Below, piece by piece: positions 38,350 through 47,620 of a DNA stretch of 64,000 nt (within the stretch, counting starts at the first letter, position 1; each line of letters begins with the position of its first letter). The stretch covers positions 133,814 through 197,813 of the forward strand of contig DIAM01000013.1 of the NCBI GenBank assembly GCA_002416505.1, given 5' to 3'. The position numbers were made by a program, and so were the translations under genes. The DNA comes from Gammaproteobacteria bacterium UBA5078. Lineage in GTDB: Bacteria > Pseudomonadota > Gammaproteobacteria > Pseudomonadales > Pseudohongiellaceae. Below the pieces are notes generated by a model. The model saw only the letters and a list, made by a program, of their open reading frames with translations, made no database searches and was not told the DNA's origin.

Positions 38350-39558
38350 ATGAAGACTCCCAAACAACCCAGCGCGCTGTTCGACACTCTTGAGGAGATG
38401 CCCAATCCCTTCAAGCACCCTACCCGCTCCCTGAGTCACCTGATCGAAGACGCGCCCGATGAGGCTCTGCCGGACTATCAGTTCGCCTGCGAGTTCCTGT
38501 ACAGCTATAGAGGCAGCCCAGACACCTTCTCCACCTATCGACGCGAGGTAGAGCACTTCCTACAATGGTCTTGGCTCGTCGTGGCTAAATCTCTTGCCCA
38601 AGTAAAACGTGAGGATATCGAGGCCTATGTGGAGTTCGCTAGGAGTCCGCCCCTTACCTGGATCGGAGGCAAGAATGTGGCGCGCTTCCTCAATCGCGAC
38701 GGCGCCCGCCTGCCCAACCCAGAATGGACTCCCTATGTCAGCGCCGATGGCGAATATGTCTGTTCGCAGGCAGGCCTCCAATCCCTATTTAGTGTCTTAA
38801 GTAGCTTCTTTAACTTCTTGATTCAAGAGAATTATCTTAGCGCTAACCCCGTCTCTCAGATTCGCCAGAAGAGTAAGTTTCTGCGCAAACAACAGTCGAA
38901 GACACAGATTCGTCGCCTCTCGCCTTTGCAGTGGAGTTTCGTGATCGAGGCCGCCGAGCACCTAGCGAGCGAAGACCCGACCACGCACGAGCGCACCCTA
39001 TTTATCATGAATGCCCTGTTCGCCATGTACTTGCGAATCTCCGAATTGGTCGACACCCCGCGTTGGTGCCCGCAGATGGGGCATTTCCAACGCGACCCCG
39101 AGGGCAACTGGTGGTTCCTGACGGTCGGCAAGGGCAATAAGGAGCGCGAGATATCGGTTAGCAATCAGATGCTAGAGGCCCTGCGGCGCTATCGCCTAGC
39201 CAGGGGCATGACGGCTCTGCCAATGCCTGGCGAAGCGAGCCCGCTCATCCACAAGACCCGCGGCAAGGGTGGCATCACCAGCACCCGACAGATTCGCGGT
39301 ATCGTGCAGAAGTGTTTCGACCATGCGCAGGACCACCTCAAGAGCGAGGGATTCATAGAGGAGGCCGAACGCTTGGCAGCGGCAACCGTGCATTGGTTGC
39401 GTCATACCGGCATCTCCGAGGACGTTAAGTTCCGCCCTCGCGAGCATGTGCGCGACGATGCTGGTCACGGCTCGAGCGCGATTACGGATCGCTATATCGA
39501 TGTTGAACGAGCCGAGCGACACGCAAGTGCGCGTCAAAAGCCCATAAAGGGTGACTAA
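38350..39558 (+). CDS. Tyrosine recombinase / phage-integrase family protein
   Basis: The 402-residue protein has an N-terminal SAM-like core-binding domain (about 60-185) and a C-terminal catalytic domain. All catalytic residues are present: Arg229 (MYLRISEL), the Lys of GKGNKER (about 261-266), His348 and Arg351 (HWLRH), His373 (GHGSS) and the nucleophile Tyr382 (ITDRYIDV). It is longer than XerC/XerD (about 300). No excisionase, phage genes or repeats at its borders are seen, so it is either a domesticated recombinase or a remnant. The start has a weak ribosome-binding site. Confidence 0.88.
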   Translation: MKTPKQPSALFDTLEEMPNPFKHPTRSLSHLIEDAPDEALPDYQFACEFLYSYRGSPDTFSTYRREVEHFLQWSWLVVAKSLAQVKREDIEAYVEFARSPPLTWIGGKNVARFLNRDGARLPNPEWTPYVSADGEYVCSQAGLQSLFSVLSSFFNFLIQENYLSANPVSQIRQKSKFLRKQQSKTQIRRLSPLQWSFVIEAAEHLASEDPTTHERTLFIMNALFAMYLRISELVDTPRWCPQMGHFQRDPEGNWWFLTVGKGNKEREISVSNQMLEALRRYRLARGMTALPMPGEASPLIHKTRGKGGITSTRQIRGIVQKCFDHAQDHLKSEGFIEEAERLAAATVHWLRHTGISEDVKFRPREHVRDDAGHGSSAITDRYIDVERAERHASARQKPIKGD

Positions 39559-39744
39559 ATAGGCCAATGTGGAGGAAATCTGGACGTTTTTTGCCTTCCT
39601 GCACGGAAACGATCGCGATAGACTTAAGGCCTTATAGAAGGATTGTCGATAGCAGTTAATCAGGACTAGTAATTGGATGCATCCTTGGTTTATAAGGGTG
39701 CTAGAACTCCTCGAGAAACACAGATAACAACGGTGTAAAGCAAT

Positions 39745-41970
39745 ATGACTAAAGCACAAATTGCGCTAACGCGAACGCACAGCCTCCTTGGCTTCAAAGC
39801 AGCGAAGAGTCTCTCCCCTATCATCGCCTTAATGTTCAGTCTGGGCAGCACCAGCCTTTTCGCCCAAGATGTCGAAATACTGAACCCGGTCTTAGATGTC
39901 GACGCCCTGTACACCGAACTTAGCTCGGAGCCCGTCTACGGCAAGACCGCGGCCGAACTGCTCAAAGAGCTCGAAGACAAGCACTATTCGCGCATACTGT
40001 TCGACGATCAGTTCTCCCATACCGTGTTCGACGCCTATATCGACGCATTGGATGGCTCTAAGCTCTATTTCCTCCAAGCGGATATAGACGCCCTCTCCGC
40101 TTACCGCGATGCGCTGGATGACACACTCAAGAGTGGCAGCATCGACCCAGCCTTCGAGATCTACAACCTCTACCATCGCCGCCTACTCGAGCGCATGGTC
40201 TACGCGATCAATGAGGTCGAGAATAATCTCGACACCATCGACTTCACGCTAGACGAGTCTATCGAAATCGACCGCGAGGAAGCCCCCTACGCCCAGAGCG
40301 TGGCGGAGCTCGATGAATTATGGCGTCAACGCGTGAAGAACAGCGCGCTTAGCCTGCGTCTCGCGAAGCTCGAGCCCGAGAAGATCGAAGAGCGTCTCAG
40401 CAAGCGCTATCGCAATCAGCTAACCCAAGTCCTGAAGACGAATAACCGAGACGTCTTCCAGTCCTATTTGGCGACCGTTGCGAGCACGATCGACCCTCAT
40501 ACGAGCTATTTCTCCCCACGCGACTCCGAAAACTTCAATATGAGCCTGCGCCTATCGCTGCAAGGCATTGGCGCACAATTGACCACCGAAGACGAGTACA
40601 CGAAGATCGTAGAGCTGATCAAAGGCGGTCCCGCCGAGCGCGGCAATGAGCTAATGGCAGGCGATCGCATCATCGGCATCGCGCAAGGCGTGGATGGCGA
40701 GATAAAAGACGTCATCGGCCTGCGCCTCGACGACGTGGTCGATCAGATTCGTGGCGAGAAAGGCACCGTGGTGCGCCTGAGCGTGATTCCTGCGGACGCC
40801 ACCGGCGAGACTCAGTCTCACGAGGTCTCTATCACCCGTGACACAGTGAAGCTCGAGGATCAGTCAGCCAAGAAGGAAGTCATCGAGGTCAGCTATAACG
40901 GCAGCCAATACAAGGTGGGCGTCATCAAACTGCCTACGTTCTACTTCGATTTCGAAGCCGCCTCCGCTGGCCAGCCCGATTTCAAGAGCTCCACGCGTGA
41001 CGTGAAGGCATTACTCGAAGAGCTCAAGGCAGAGGGTGTTGAGGCGGTCGTCATGGACCTACGCGACAATGGCGGCGGCTCACTTACCGAAGCGAACGAT
41101 CTGGTCGGCCTGTTCATCGATACCGGCAACACCGTACAGATCCGCTATTCCGGCCTACGCAACGGCTTCGTGCGCGCCTATGGCGACGGCAACCCGGAGG
41201 TCACCTATTCCGGCCCTCTAGGCGTCCTCACCAATCGCGCCAGTGCCTCTGCTTCGGAGATCTTCGCCGGCGCGATCCAAGACTATCAGCGCGGCATCAT
41301 CATCGGCGGCCAGACCTTCGGAAAGGGCACCGTGCAGGAAATCATCCCGATGGACTACGGCCAGGTCAAACTGACCCGCTCCAAGTTCTATCGCATCTCC
41401 GGCGCCAGCACACAGCACCGTGGTGTGATGCCTGACATCCTCTTCCCCGACCGCTACAGCGCGATCGAGGAGATGGGCGAGAGCAACCTCGATGGCGCGC
41501 TACCCTGGGATACGGTTCGCCCCGTTGAATACAATACTTACTTCCCAATCAAAGACATATTGAGCGATCTTCAGGTAAAACATGATGAGCGTGTCGCCAG
41601 TGATCCGGACTTCATATACCTAGCCGAGCAGATCGAGCGCTCACGCGAATTGCGCGAACGCACCACGCTCTCGCTGAACGAAGAAGTAGTTCGTAATGAG
41701 CGCGACGAGAACCGCCGCACGGAGTTTAACGCCAATAATATGCGCCTATTCCTCAAGGGCTTGCCCTTAGAGGTCTGGAAAGAGCCATCCGAGGAAGATC
41801 TCGACCCTGAGAGTGTTGCGATCGTGAGCAACGATGAAGAAGAGGAAGAGATGAAGGAAGACGATCCACTACTGCGCGAGAGTAGCTTTATCTTGATCGA
41901 TATGGCCAAAGCCCTCGGCAACCCGATGACTGCCGATAACAGCGGCACCTTGAACTCGGCAGCCCTATAG
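39745..41970 (+). CDS. prc: Tail-specific periplasmic protease Prc
   Basis: The 741-residue protein has an N-terminal signal segment (about 25-45), a helical N-terminal region with SRILFDDQFSHTVFDAYIDAL-like sequence, a PDZ domain (LSLQGIGAQLTTEDEYTKI, about 270-350), and an S41 peptidase domain. The catalytic Ser lies in NRASASASE near residue 500 and the Lys in TFGKGTVQ near 528. An acidic C-terminal tail follows (EEEEEMKEDD). It degrades proteins with non-polar C-termini and trims cell-wall enzymes in the periplasm. The length and order match gammaproteobacterial Prc. A terminator follows at 42006. Confidence 0.93.
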   Translation: MTKAQIALTRTHSLLGFKAAKSLSPIIALMFSLGSTSLFAQDVEILNPVLDVDALYTELSSEPVYGKTAAELLKELEDKHYSRILFDDQFSHTVFDAYIDALDGSKLYFLQADIDALSAYRDALDDTLKSGSIDPAFEIYNLYHRRLLERMVYAINEVENNLDTIDFTLDESIEIDREEAPYAQSVAELDELWRQRVKNSALSLRLAKLEPEKIEERLSKRYRNQLTQVLKTNNRDVFQSYLATVASTIDPHTSYFSPRDSENFNMSLRLSLQGIGAQLTTEDEYTKIVELIKGGPAERGNELMAGDRIIGIAQGVDGEIKDVIGLRLDDVVDQIRGEKGTVVRLSVIPADATGETQSHEVSITRDTVKLEDQSAKKEVIEVSYNGSQYKVGVIKLPTFYFDFEAASAGQPDFKSSTRDVKALLEELKAEGVEAVVMDLRDNGGGSLTEANDLVGLFIDTGNTVQIRYSGLRNGFVRAYGDGNPEVTYSGPLGVLTNRASASASEIFAGAIQDYQRGIIIGGQTFGKGTVQEIIPMDYGQVKLTRSKFYRISGASTQHRGVMPDILFPDRYSAIEEMGESNLDGALPWDTVRPVEYNTYFPIKDILSDLQVKHDERVASDPDFIYLAEQIERSRELRERTTLSLNEEVVRNERDENRRTEFNANNMRLFLKGLPLEVWKEPSEEDLDPESVAIVSNDEEEEEMKEDDPLLRESSFILIDMAKALGNPMTADNSGTLNSAAL

Positions 41971-42005
41971 AAACAGGCCCTCTTCAGTAGTGGGCCTGAA
42001 TAGGC

Positions 42006-42045
42006 AAAAAAAAACGCTCAATGGACTTCCATGAGCGTTTTTTTT
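42006..42045. terminator. Intrinsic terminator between prc and the DUF5916 gene
   Basis: An A-run, the stem AAAACGCTCA/TGAGCGTTTT with an inner TGGA/TCCA pairing, and a T-run form a symmetric terminator usable from both sides. Confidence 0.88.
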
Positions 42046-42123
42046 GATCTCGAGAAAGCGGGTTTCCCACTCTGGGCGATCTAGAGATCAACACTGCCCA
42101 GGGTAGCGCAGCGCACCCTCCCC

Positions 42124-44547
42124 TTAGGACCCTAAACGATAGCGCAGCTTAACGACTAGGGTGCTTCCTAGAGGATTATCCCACGAGTTCTCAAACAACT
42201 CGTCGAACGCCATCAGTGCACTGCGGCGATTATCACCCTTGGTATACACAACGAAGAGATCCGACAAGGGCGCTATCTGCCAGCGGTAACGCAATTGGAA
42301 GTTCAGCTGTGACAAACCGAAGCTATCGGTCGGCCCGGCGGGCTTTAGCGTCTCGATGAGATCGCGATTCTTGGTGACTGCACTGGCTGGGAGATAATAG
42401 AACTCGTCCTCCTCAGCCTCTATACCTACCCACTGCAGGGCCACACTCAGTTGCTGACGCGATGTCAGGAAGTAATCGAAACTCGCATCGAAGCGCCACT
42501 GCTGCGCCTGAAATGTGGTGAAGTCCTGATTACTCTGATGGAGCAGCCAGCCATCGCGATCGTCATAGCTAATCTCGCTAGATAGCGCGATATTGTCCGC
42601 AGGACGCCAGGTGATGCCAGCGCTCGCCCCCTCGCTATCGCCGCCGACGAACTCGCCAGAGGTCGAAAAACCAAAGCTATAGCTTACCGGTAACGCGGTA
42701 TTGGTCTGGTAACTGAAGTTCGAGTTGGTGCGCGCGGAGGTCGCAAAGGTGCCATTGCCGAAACTGTTTTGGTCGTCGTAACGCTTGGGGAAGTACTGCA
42801 GCCCCACGTTGATGCGGTCGAGGTTGTTCAGAGTCGCGGAGGCGCTCAATACCGGAAAGGCGTTGTTGGTGCGATCACCATTGCCATTCTCCTCATAGCG
42901 TAGGAAAGGCGTAAAGCGGAAATTACGCACGATTTCCAGGTCAGACTTCACCCATTCGAAGCGATACCACAGCTCCCGCGAATCATTGCGCTCTTGGAAG
43001 CCGAAGTCATTCACATTGAAGGTGTCATCCAAATACGTCATCTGGAGATTGTGACGAATGCCCTGACGTGGCGTGTACACCACGTCTGCGAACATGCCCG
43101 CGCCGGTACCCAGCACGTCGGTATCCGTGCGAATGATCTGCCCGTCCACGTTCCAGCGCCCACCATTGGTGAGGTAATGAAAATCCACGGCATGGACCTC
43201 GGCATCGGACTCGGGATGCTGGACTATCGAACCGATATAGCCCAAGCCACGATAGGCCGCACCCTTGCTGTCTTCATAGATCATGCGGAAGGTGCCGAAA
43301 TCTCGACCATCCTGGTAATAGCGCGTGCCGCCTGCCAAGAATTCGCTTTCGTCCTCGAACGCCGTCATGACGCCATAGCGCACCGCGCCTGCCTGCCCCG
43401 TCATCTTCACGGCACCGAGCAGGTCTGCCGGACGAATTCGCTCGCGTGTCGGCAACGCAACCCCCGCGGGCAGTTGTGGCGGGCGCGGCCGCGCGCCGAT
43501 GCGGCGGGTGTTCACGATCGAGAGTCGCTTGCCATTGCTGCCTGTGGAGCGTGGCGTGGTGTTGAACACTTCTTGTCCTTCTTGGAAGAACAAGCGTTTC
43601 TCGGGGAAGAAGGTTTCATTGGCCGTTAGGTTCACTACGACGTTATCCGACTCGGTCGAGCCGAAATCGGGATTCGCCGCCGCCGTCATCTGGAAGTTAC
43701 TAGAGGGGCGCCAAAATACATCGAACCCAGCCTTATTCTGCACGTCACTGTCGATCTCATCGAAGGTAGATGAAGCATAGGGGAACACGCTCCACTGCTG
43801 ACGCACGTCGACCCCCTCTAGCTCCAGCAAGGGCAGATTGCTCATGAAGATAGAGCTCGACTCGGGAATCGCCGGCCACGCCCAGGTCTGATTGAGATAG
43901 GCCACCTTGCGCTCGGTATAGATCCCGATGCGTCGCACGGCGTCCTCACGTGGCATCGCCATCTGGCCCCAGGGCACATAGAATTCCGCACTCCAGCCAT
44001 TGTCGGTCTGTTGCGTCGCGCCGTACCAAGCCCCGTCCCACTGCGTGGTGTAATTGCGCTCTGGCAGCACAGTGCCGTCGGCCTGATTGTCACCGAGGGC
44101 TAGCGTCATCCAATAGGCAAACAGGCCCTGTCCGGAGGTATCCAGCGTGATGGAGACCGAGTCGCGGTCGATCGCGATATTGTCGCGGGTGCTGATGCGT
44201 TGCACGATGCTGTCGGTAGGCTGTTCCAGGTCGAAGCTAATGTAGATGCCGCGCTCGGTGTAGAAGATGCGGACCGAGGTGTCGAAAGGCACATCCCCGA
44301 GAGTATCCGGATCGATTACCCGCATCTCATTGATGGGAGCAATTCGTCCCCAGACCGCTTCGTCGATGTTGCCATCGACATCCACATCGGCGCTGCTATG
44401 GGCGAAGCGCTGCAGTGTTAAAGCGCTGCCATTACGCAGTGTTAGCTCCACTGGAGAATTCGTTGAACCTTGGCTGTGGGAATTGGAACTGAGGAAAAAC
44501 AGGCACACTAGTGCCGGGATTACTACGCGGAATTTCAATCGACTCAC
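42124..44547 (-). CDS. CBM9-like domain plus DUF5916 outer-membrane barrel protein
   Basis: The 807-residue protein has a signal peptide (about 1-26, NSHSQ) and an N-terminal carbohydrate-binding-like CBM9 domain (DVDGNIDEAVWGRI to SAEFYVPWGQM, about 52-220). A large beta-rich DUF5916 region follows, with the family motif NETFFPEKRLFFQEG near 310, and ends with GSTLVVKLRYRLGS, fitting an outer-membrane barrel with a final strand. The function is unknown; relatives occur in polysaccharide- or peptide-using marine bacteria. The start is GTG at 44547; a TTG three codons on has better ribosome-site spacing. Confidence 0.85.
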   Translation of the reverse strand: MSRLKFRVVIPALVCLFFLSSNSHSQGSTNSPVELTLRNGSALTLQRFAHSSADVDVDGNIDEAVWGRIAPINEMRVIDPDTLGDVPFDTSVRIFYTERGIYISFDLEQPTDSIVQRISTRDNIAIDRDSVSITLDTSGQGLFAYWMTLALGDNQADGTVLPERNYTTQWDGAWYGATQQTDNGWSAEFYVPWGQMAMPREDAVRRIGIYTERKVAYLNQTWAWPAIPESSSIFMSNLPLLELEGVDVRQQWSVFPYASSTFDEIDSDVQNKAGFDVFWRPSSNFQMTAAANPDFGSTESDNVVVNLTANETFFPEKRLFFQEGQEVFNTTPRSTGSNGKRLSIVNTRRIGARPRPPQLPAGVALPTRERIRPADLLGAVKMTGQAGAVRYGVMTAFEDESEFLAGGTRYYQDGRDFGTFRMIYEDSKGAAYRGLGYIGSIVQHPESDAEVHAVDFHYLTNGGRWNVDGQIIRTDTDVLGTGAGMFADVVYTPRQGIRHNLQMTYLDDTFNVNDFGFQERNDSRELWYRFEWVKSDLEIVRNFRFTPFLRYEENGNGDRTNNAFPVLSASATLNNLDRINVGLQYFPKRYDDQNSFGNGTFATSARTNSNFSYQTNTALPVSYSFGFSTSGEFVGGDSEGASAGITWRPADNIALSSEISYDDRDGWLLHQSNQDFTTFQAQQWRFDASFDYFLTSRQQLSVALQWVGIEAEEDEFYYLPASAVTKNRDLIETLKPAGPTDSFGLSQLNFQLRYRWQIAPLSDLFVVYTKGDNRRSALMAFDELFENSWDNPLGSTLVVKLRYRLGS

Positions 44548-44707
44548 CTTCGCTTATTATGATTGATAGGTGTAAAGCACCTGATTTACATACGAAAAAA
44601 GACGCGTAGCATAAACCGTGCGTGAAATTCCGTCCAGATAGAACTCAACTGCACTGACCGTAAACCCCTGCGCATCGACGGTCAGCGCTGTCTCCAAGCC
44701 TGTTTCT

Positions 44708-45769
44708 TTACGCTAAAGGAGCACAGGCGTCACCGAGGTATCCCCCACCGCCGCAATAGTCCAGGTGCTGCAATTGAATGTGGATGCTATCGGGGTCGGA
44801 GAAATACAGCTCCGGGGTGCCGCCTTCTGCGCCGCCTCGGTTAGGCATGCGTAGGCTAATCCAATGGACCAGGGCCGGCGTGTTGCTATCCTCCACTCGC
44901 GGCGTTATGCCAGCGCTCTCCAATTTCGCCTGAATGGCCTCGACCTCGAAGTCCTCCACACTCATGCTCACGTGATCCATGCGTCCTGGCCGCGTTGGAG
45001 CGCCCTCTTGAGCGCCGCCCACGAACATGAGGAACTGCTTGCCATCGCCCACCCCGACAGTCGGGCTCGTGGGTCCTTGGTAAGCCAGGTATTGCAAGCC
45101 AAACAGGCTCAAATAGAACTGGTTTGTGTTGGGGGCATGGCTCATGAAATTGGTGAAGTGGTTAATGCCGTCCAAGGCCATCAGGCCGGTCCCGTTGGGG
45201 GCAGCGATGTTGCTGCATTGCCCGTTGTCGCTGCCGCAGTAGGCGGCGTCACAAAGCTGGAAATTGAGGCCTTCCTTGCCAGCGAAGGCGACGGCCTGCT
45301 GGTTCAGGGGCCAATAGCGCATCGCCCGCTTCAAGTTGTCGGGCTCATTCGCGGCGCTGGCATCGTTGACGAAGCCATGTGCCTGCAACTGATCGGCTAC
45401 AGACTGCGCATTAAAATCGCGAACGCTAAGGCCAATGTGGGTGATCCCAGGAGTTTCGCCCGCTTGCAGGGGGCGAATCGACATGAACTGCGGCCCACTG
45501 CCAATACGTAAACACACGGTATCGCCAACACGCGCCGTGATAGGCATGCCGAATAGCTGCTGATAGAAAGCGACTGAGCGCGCCACATCGCTGACCCGAA
45601 GTCCAAAAGTATGTAGCTTCTGTACCGCTATCGCCGCGGCGGCTGACTGAGCGTTAAGGAGAGAGGCGAATGGCGCCATGACAGCCATCTGCAGCATCCG
45701 GCGGCGTAATTTATTAGGAGAGTGTCCATGATCGCGTTTGCTAGGCGTGTAATCTTCAGGTCTTTTCAT
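44708..45769 (-). CDS. Exported twin-VOC-domain protein (glyoxalase/dioxygenase superfamily)
   Basis: The 353-residue protein begins with a charged region containing KLRRRMLQMAVMAPFASLL (about 21-40, ending AQSAAAA), which resembles a Tat signal. Two VOC modules follow: KLHTFGLRVSDVARSVAFYQQLFG (about 51-135) and NHFTNFMSHAPNTNQFYLSLFG (about 200-345), the second with RMDHVSMSV and the metal-ligand-like PELYFSDPDSIHIQLQH. The C-terminus is Cys/Gly-rich (DYCGGGGYLGDACAPLA). It could be a periplasmic metal-dependent dioxygenase or lyase; the substrate is unknown. GGAG lies before the ATG. Confidence 0.82.
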   Translation of the reverse strand: MKRPEDYTPSKRDHGHSPNKLRRRMLQMAVMAPFASLLNAQSAAAAIAVQKLHTFGLRVSDVARSVAFYQQLFGMPITARVGDTVCLRIGSGPQFMSIRPLQAGETPGITHIGLSVRDFNAQSVADQLQAHGFVNDASAANEPDNLKRAMRYWPLNQQAVAFAGKEGLNFQLCDAAYCGSDNGQCSNIAAPNGTGLMALDGINHFTNFMSHAPNTNQFYLSLFGLQYLAYQGPTSPTVGVGDGKQFLMFVGGAQEGAPTRPGRMDHVSMSVEDFEVEAIQAKLESAGITPRVEDSNTPALVHWISLRMPNRGGAEGGTPELYFSDPDSIHIQLQHLDYCGGGGYLGDACAPLA

Positions 45770-45910
45770 TATTATCTCCGGTACTTTTTAACTTAGACTT
45801 GGCCCTAAGTCTTACGGGCTTCGACTATAACGCGCACGGCGCGAATCACAAAATGAATCGGTCGATTTCCCGCTCCGAACAGGCCGTAATATTAACAATG
45901 GAAACCTCTT

Positions 45911-47584
45911 ATGACATTTATCTCTTCTAAGGCCGGACTGCGGTTCGCCAGCGTTACAGCATTGCTAACTCTTTCATCATTGGCTGTGGCGCAGACAACC
46001 CTGATTAGCGATGTGCACGGCTACACGATCAATGCCGACCATCAGATGGTGGAATTCAACGCATTGCAGTTTAGCGATGGCAAGGTCGATCGGCTCTACG
46101 GCCCGGGAGAACAATTGCCAGAGGACGAGGAGATCGTCCGTATCGATGGCGAGGGTAAGACCCTGCTAAGCGGACTGGTGGATGCCCATGGCCATATCCT
46201 CAGCTATGGCCTGAGCCTTTTGCGCGTAGACCTCACTGGAACTACTTCAGAGCAGGAGGCAGTCGAACGCATTCGAGCCTTTCGTGACGCCAATGGCAAC
46301 CTCGAATGGATTCAGGGCCGTGGCTGGAATCAGGTACTCTGGGACAGCAACGAATTCCCATCGGCGCAGAGCCTCGATGAGTTTTTCGGTGACACTCCGG
46401 TCTGGTTGAGCCGCGTCGATGGACACGCGGGATGGGCAAACGGTGCCGCGATGGAGCTGGCTGGGGTCAACGCGGCTACGGCAGACCCCGCTGGCGGCCA
46501 GATCATACGCGACCCTGAGGGCCGTCCCACCGGCACATTTGTCGATAACGCCATGGATCTCATTACCGCCAACATCCCGCAACTCAGTGTACAGGAGCAA
46601 GCCTTCGCCTTGCGTCGTGCCATGATGGAGTTAGCGGCACAGGGACTGACTAGCGTTCACGATGCGGGCGTCTCGAGTGCAACGGTTGAAGCCTATAAAC
46701 TCCTCCTCGAGGAGGGCCCCCTACCCATTCGCGTTAATGCGATGCTAGGCGCAGGAGACCCTCGCCTACCCGAGCTTCTCGCCGCCGGACACTATGCAAG
46801 CGCCGACGGCACGTTCACGATTAATAGCATCAAAATATCGGCCGACGGCGCATTAGGGAGTCGTGGCGCCTCATTGATCGAGGACTATAGCGATATGCCC
46901 GGGCACAGAGGCTTACTCCTAATAGAGCCCGAGCGCATGTACGAGATTATGGAAATGGCGATGAAGGCGAATTTCCAAGTAAATATTCATGCCATCGGCG
47001 ACAACGCGAACAAACTCGTATTGGATAACTTCGCGGTACTCATCCCGGCCACTGGCACACGCGGATTACGCCATCGCATCGAACACGCACAGATCTTGCG
47101 CTACGAAGACATCCTGCGTTTCGCCGAACTCGGGGTTATCCCCTCCATGCAGGCTACACACGCCACTAGCGATAAAAACATGGCTCAGGACAGGCTCGGG
47201 GAGATTCGCATACAAGGCGCGTACGCATGGCGCAAGCTGATCGACGCCGGCGCGATCATCGCCAACGGTTCAGACTTTCCCGTAGAATACCCCAACCCCT
47301 TCTTCGGTTTGCATGCCTCCATCACGCGTCAGGATCATGACAATCAACCTCCAGGCGGATGGTTCCCGGAGGAGCGCATGACCGCGGCCGAAGCCTTCGC
47401 AAGCTTTACACTGGATGCCGCCTTCGCCGGGCATCAAGAAGATACATTAGGCTCCTTGGAACCAGGCAAGGCTGCCGACTTTATTCTTGTCGACCAAGAT
47501 ATTTTCAGCGATGCGCCCACAGAAATCTGGAAAGCGACGGTCTCAAGTACATGGGTTAACGGTGTACGAGTCGGCGCCGATTAA
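45911..47584 (+). CDS. Exported amidohydrolase, YtcJ-like family
   Basis: The 557-residue protein has a signal peptide (about 1-27, SLAVAQT) and the amidohydrolase-3 layout. Features are GLVDAHGHILSYG (HxH metal ligands), WIQGRGWNQVLWDSNEFPSAQSLD-like segment, VDGHAGWANGAAM, a long barrel with NIHAIGDNANK, HRIEHAQIL, GSDFPVEYPNPFFG, and a C-terminal GSLEPGKAADFILVDQDIF. It is a metal-dependent hydrolase acting outside the cytoplasm; the substrate (amide, amino acid derivative or other) cannot be read from the sequence. It is divergent from the VOC gene with a 141-base gap. Confidence 0.88.
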   Translation: MTFISSKAGLRFASVTALLTLSSLAVAQTTLISDVHGYTINADHQMVEFNALQFSDGKVDRLYGPGEQLPEDEEIVRIDGEGKTLLSGLVDAHGHILSYGLSLLRVDLTGTTSEQEAVERIRAFRDANGNLEWIQGRGWNQVLWDSNEFPSAQSLDEFFGDTPVWLSRVDGHAGWANGAAMELAGVNAATADPAGGQIIRDPEGRPTGTFVDNAMDLITANIPQLSVQEQAFALRRAMMELAAQGLTSVHDAGVSSATVEAYKLLLEEGPLPIRVNAMLGAGDPRLPELLAAGHYASADGTFTINSIKISADGALGSRGASLIEDYSDMPGHRGLLLIEPERMYEIMEMAMKANFQVNIHAIGDNANKLVLDNFAVLIPATGTRGLRHRIEHAQILRYEDILRFAELGVIPSMQATHATSDKNMAQDRLGEIRIQGAYAWRKLIDAGAIIANGSDFPVEYPNPFFGLHASITRQDHDNQPPGGWFPEERMTAAEAFASFTLDAAFAGHQEDTLGSLEPGKAADFILVDQDIFSDAPTEIWKATVSSTWVNGVRVGAD

Positions 47585-47620
47585 CAATCGCAGCAGTAGA
47601 AATTGAGTAGCGTTGTAGAA

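Noticed and set aside
42994..43629. Long + strand open frame of about 211 codons opposite the DUF5916 gene
   Set aside because: It is antisense to a well-supported gene and has no recognisable domain; the codon pattern reflects the opposite strand.
44864..45511. A 215-codon + strand frame opposite the VOC gene
   Set aside because: Antisense shadow of a gene with two clear VOC modules.
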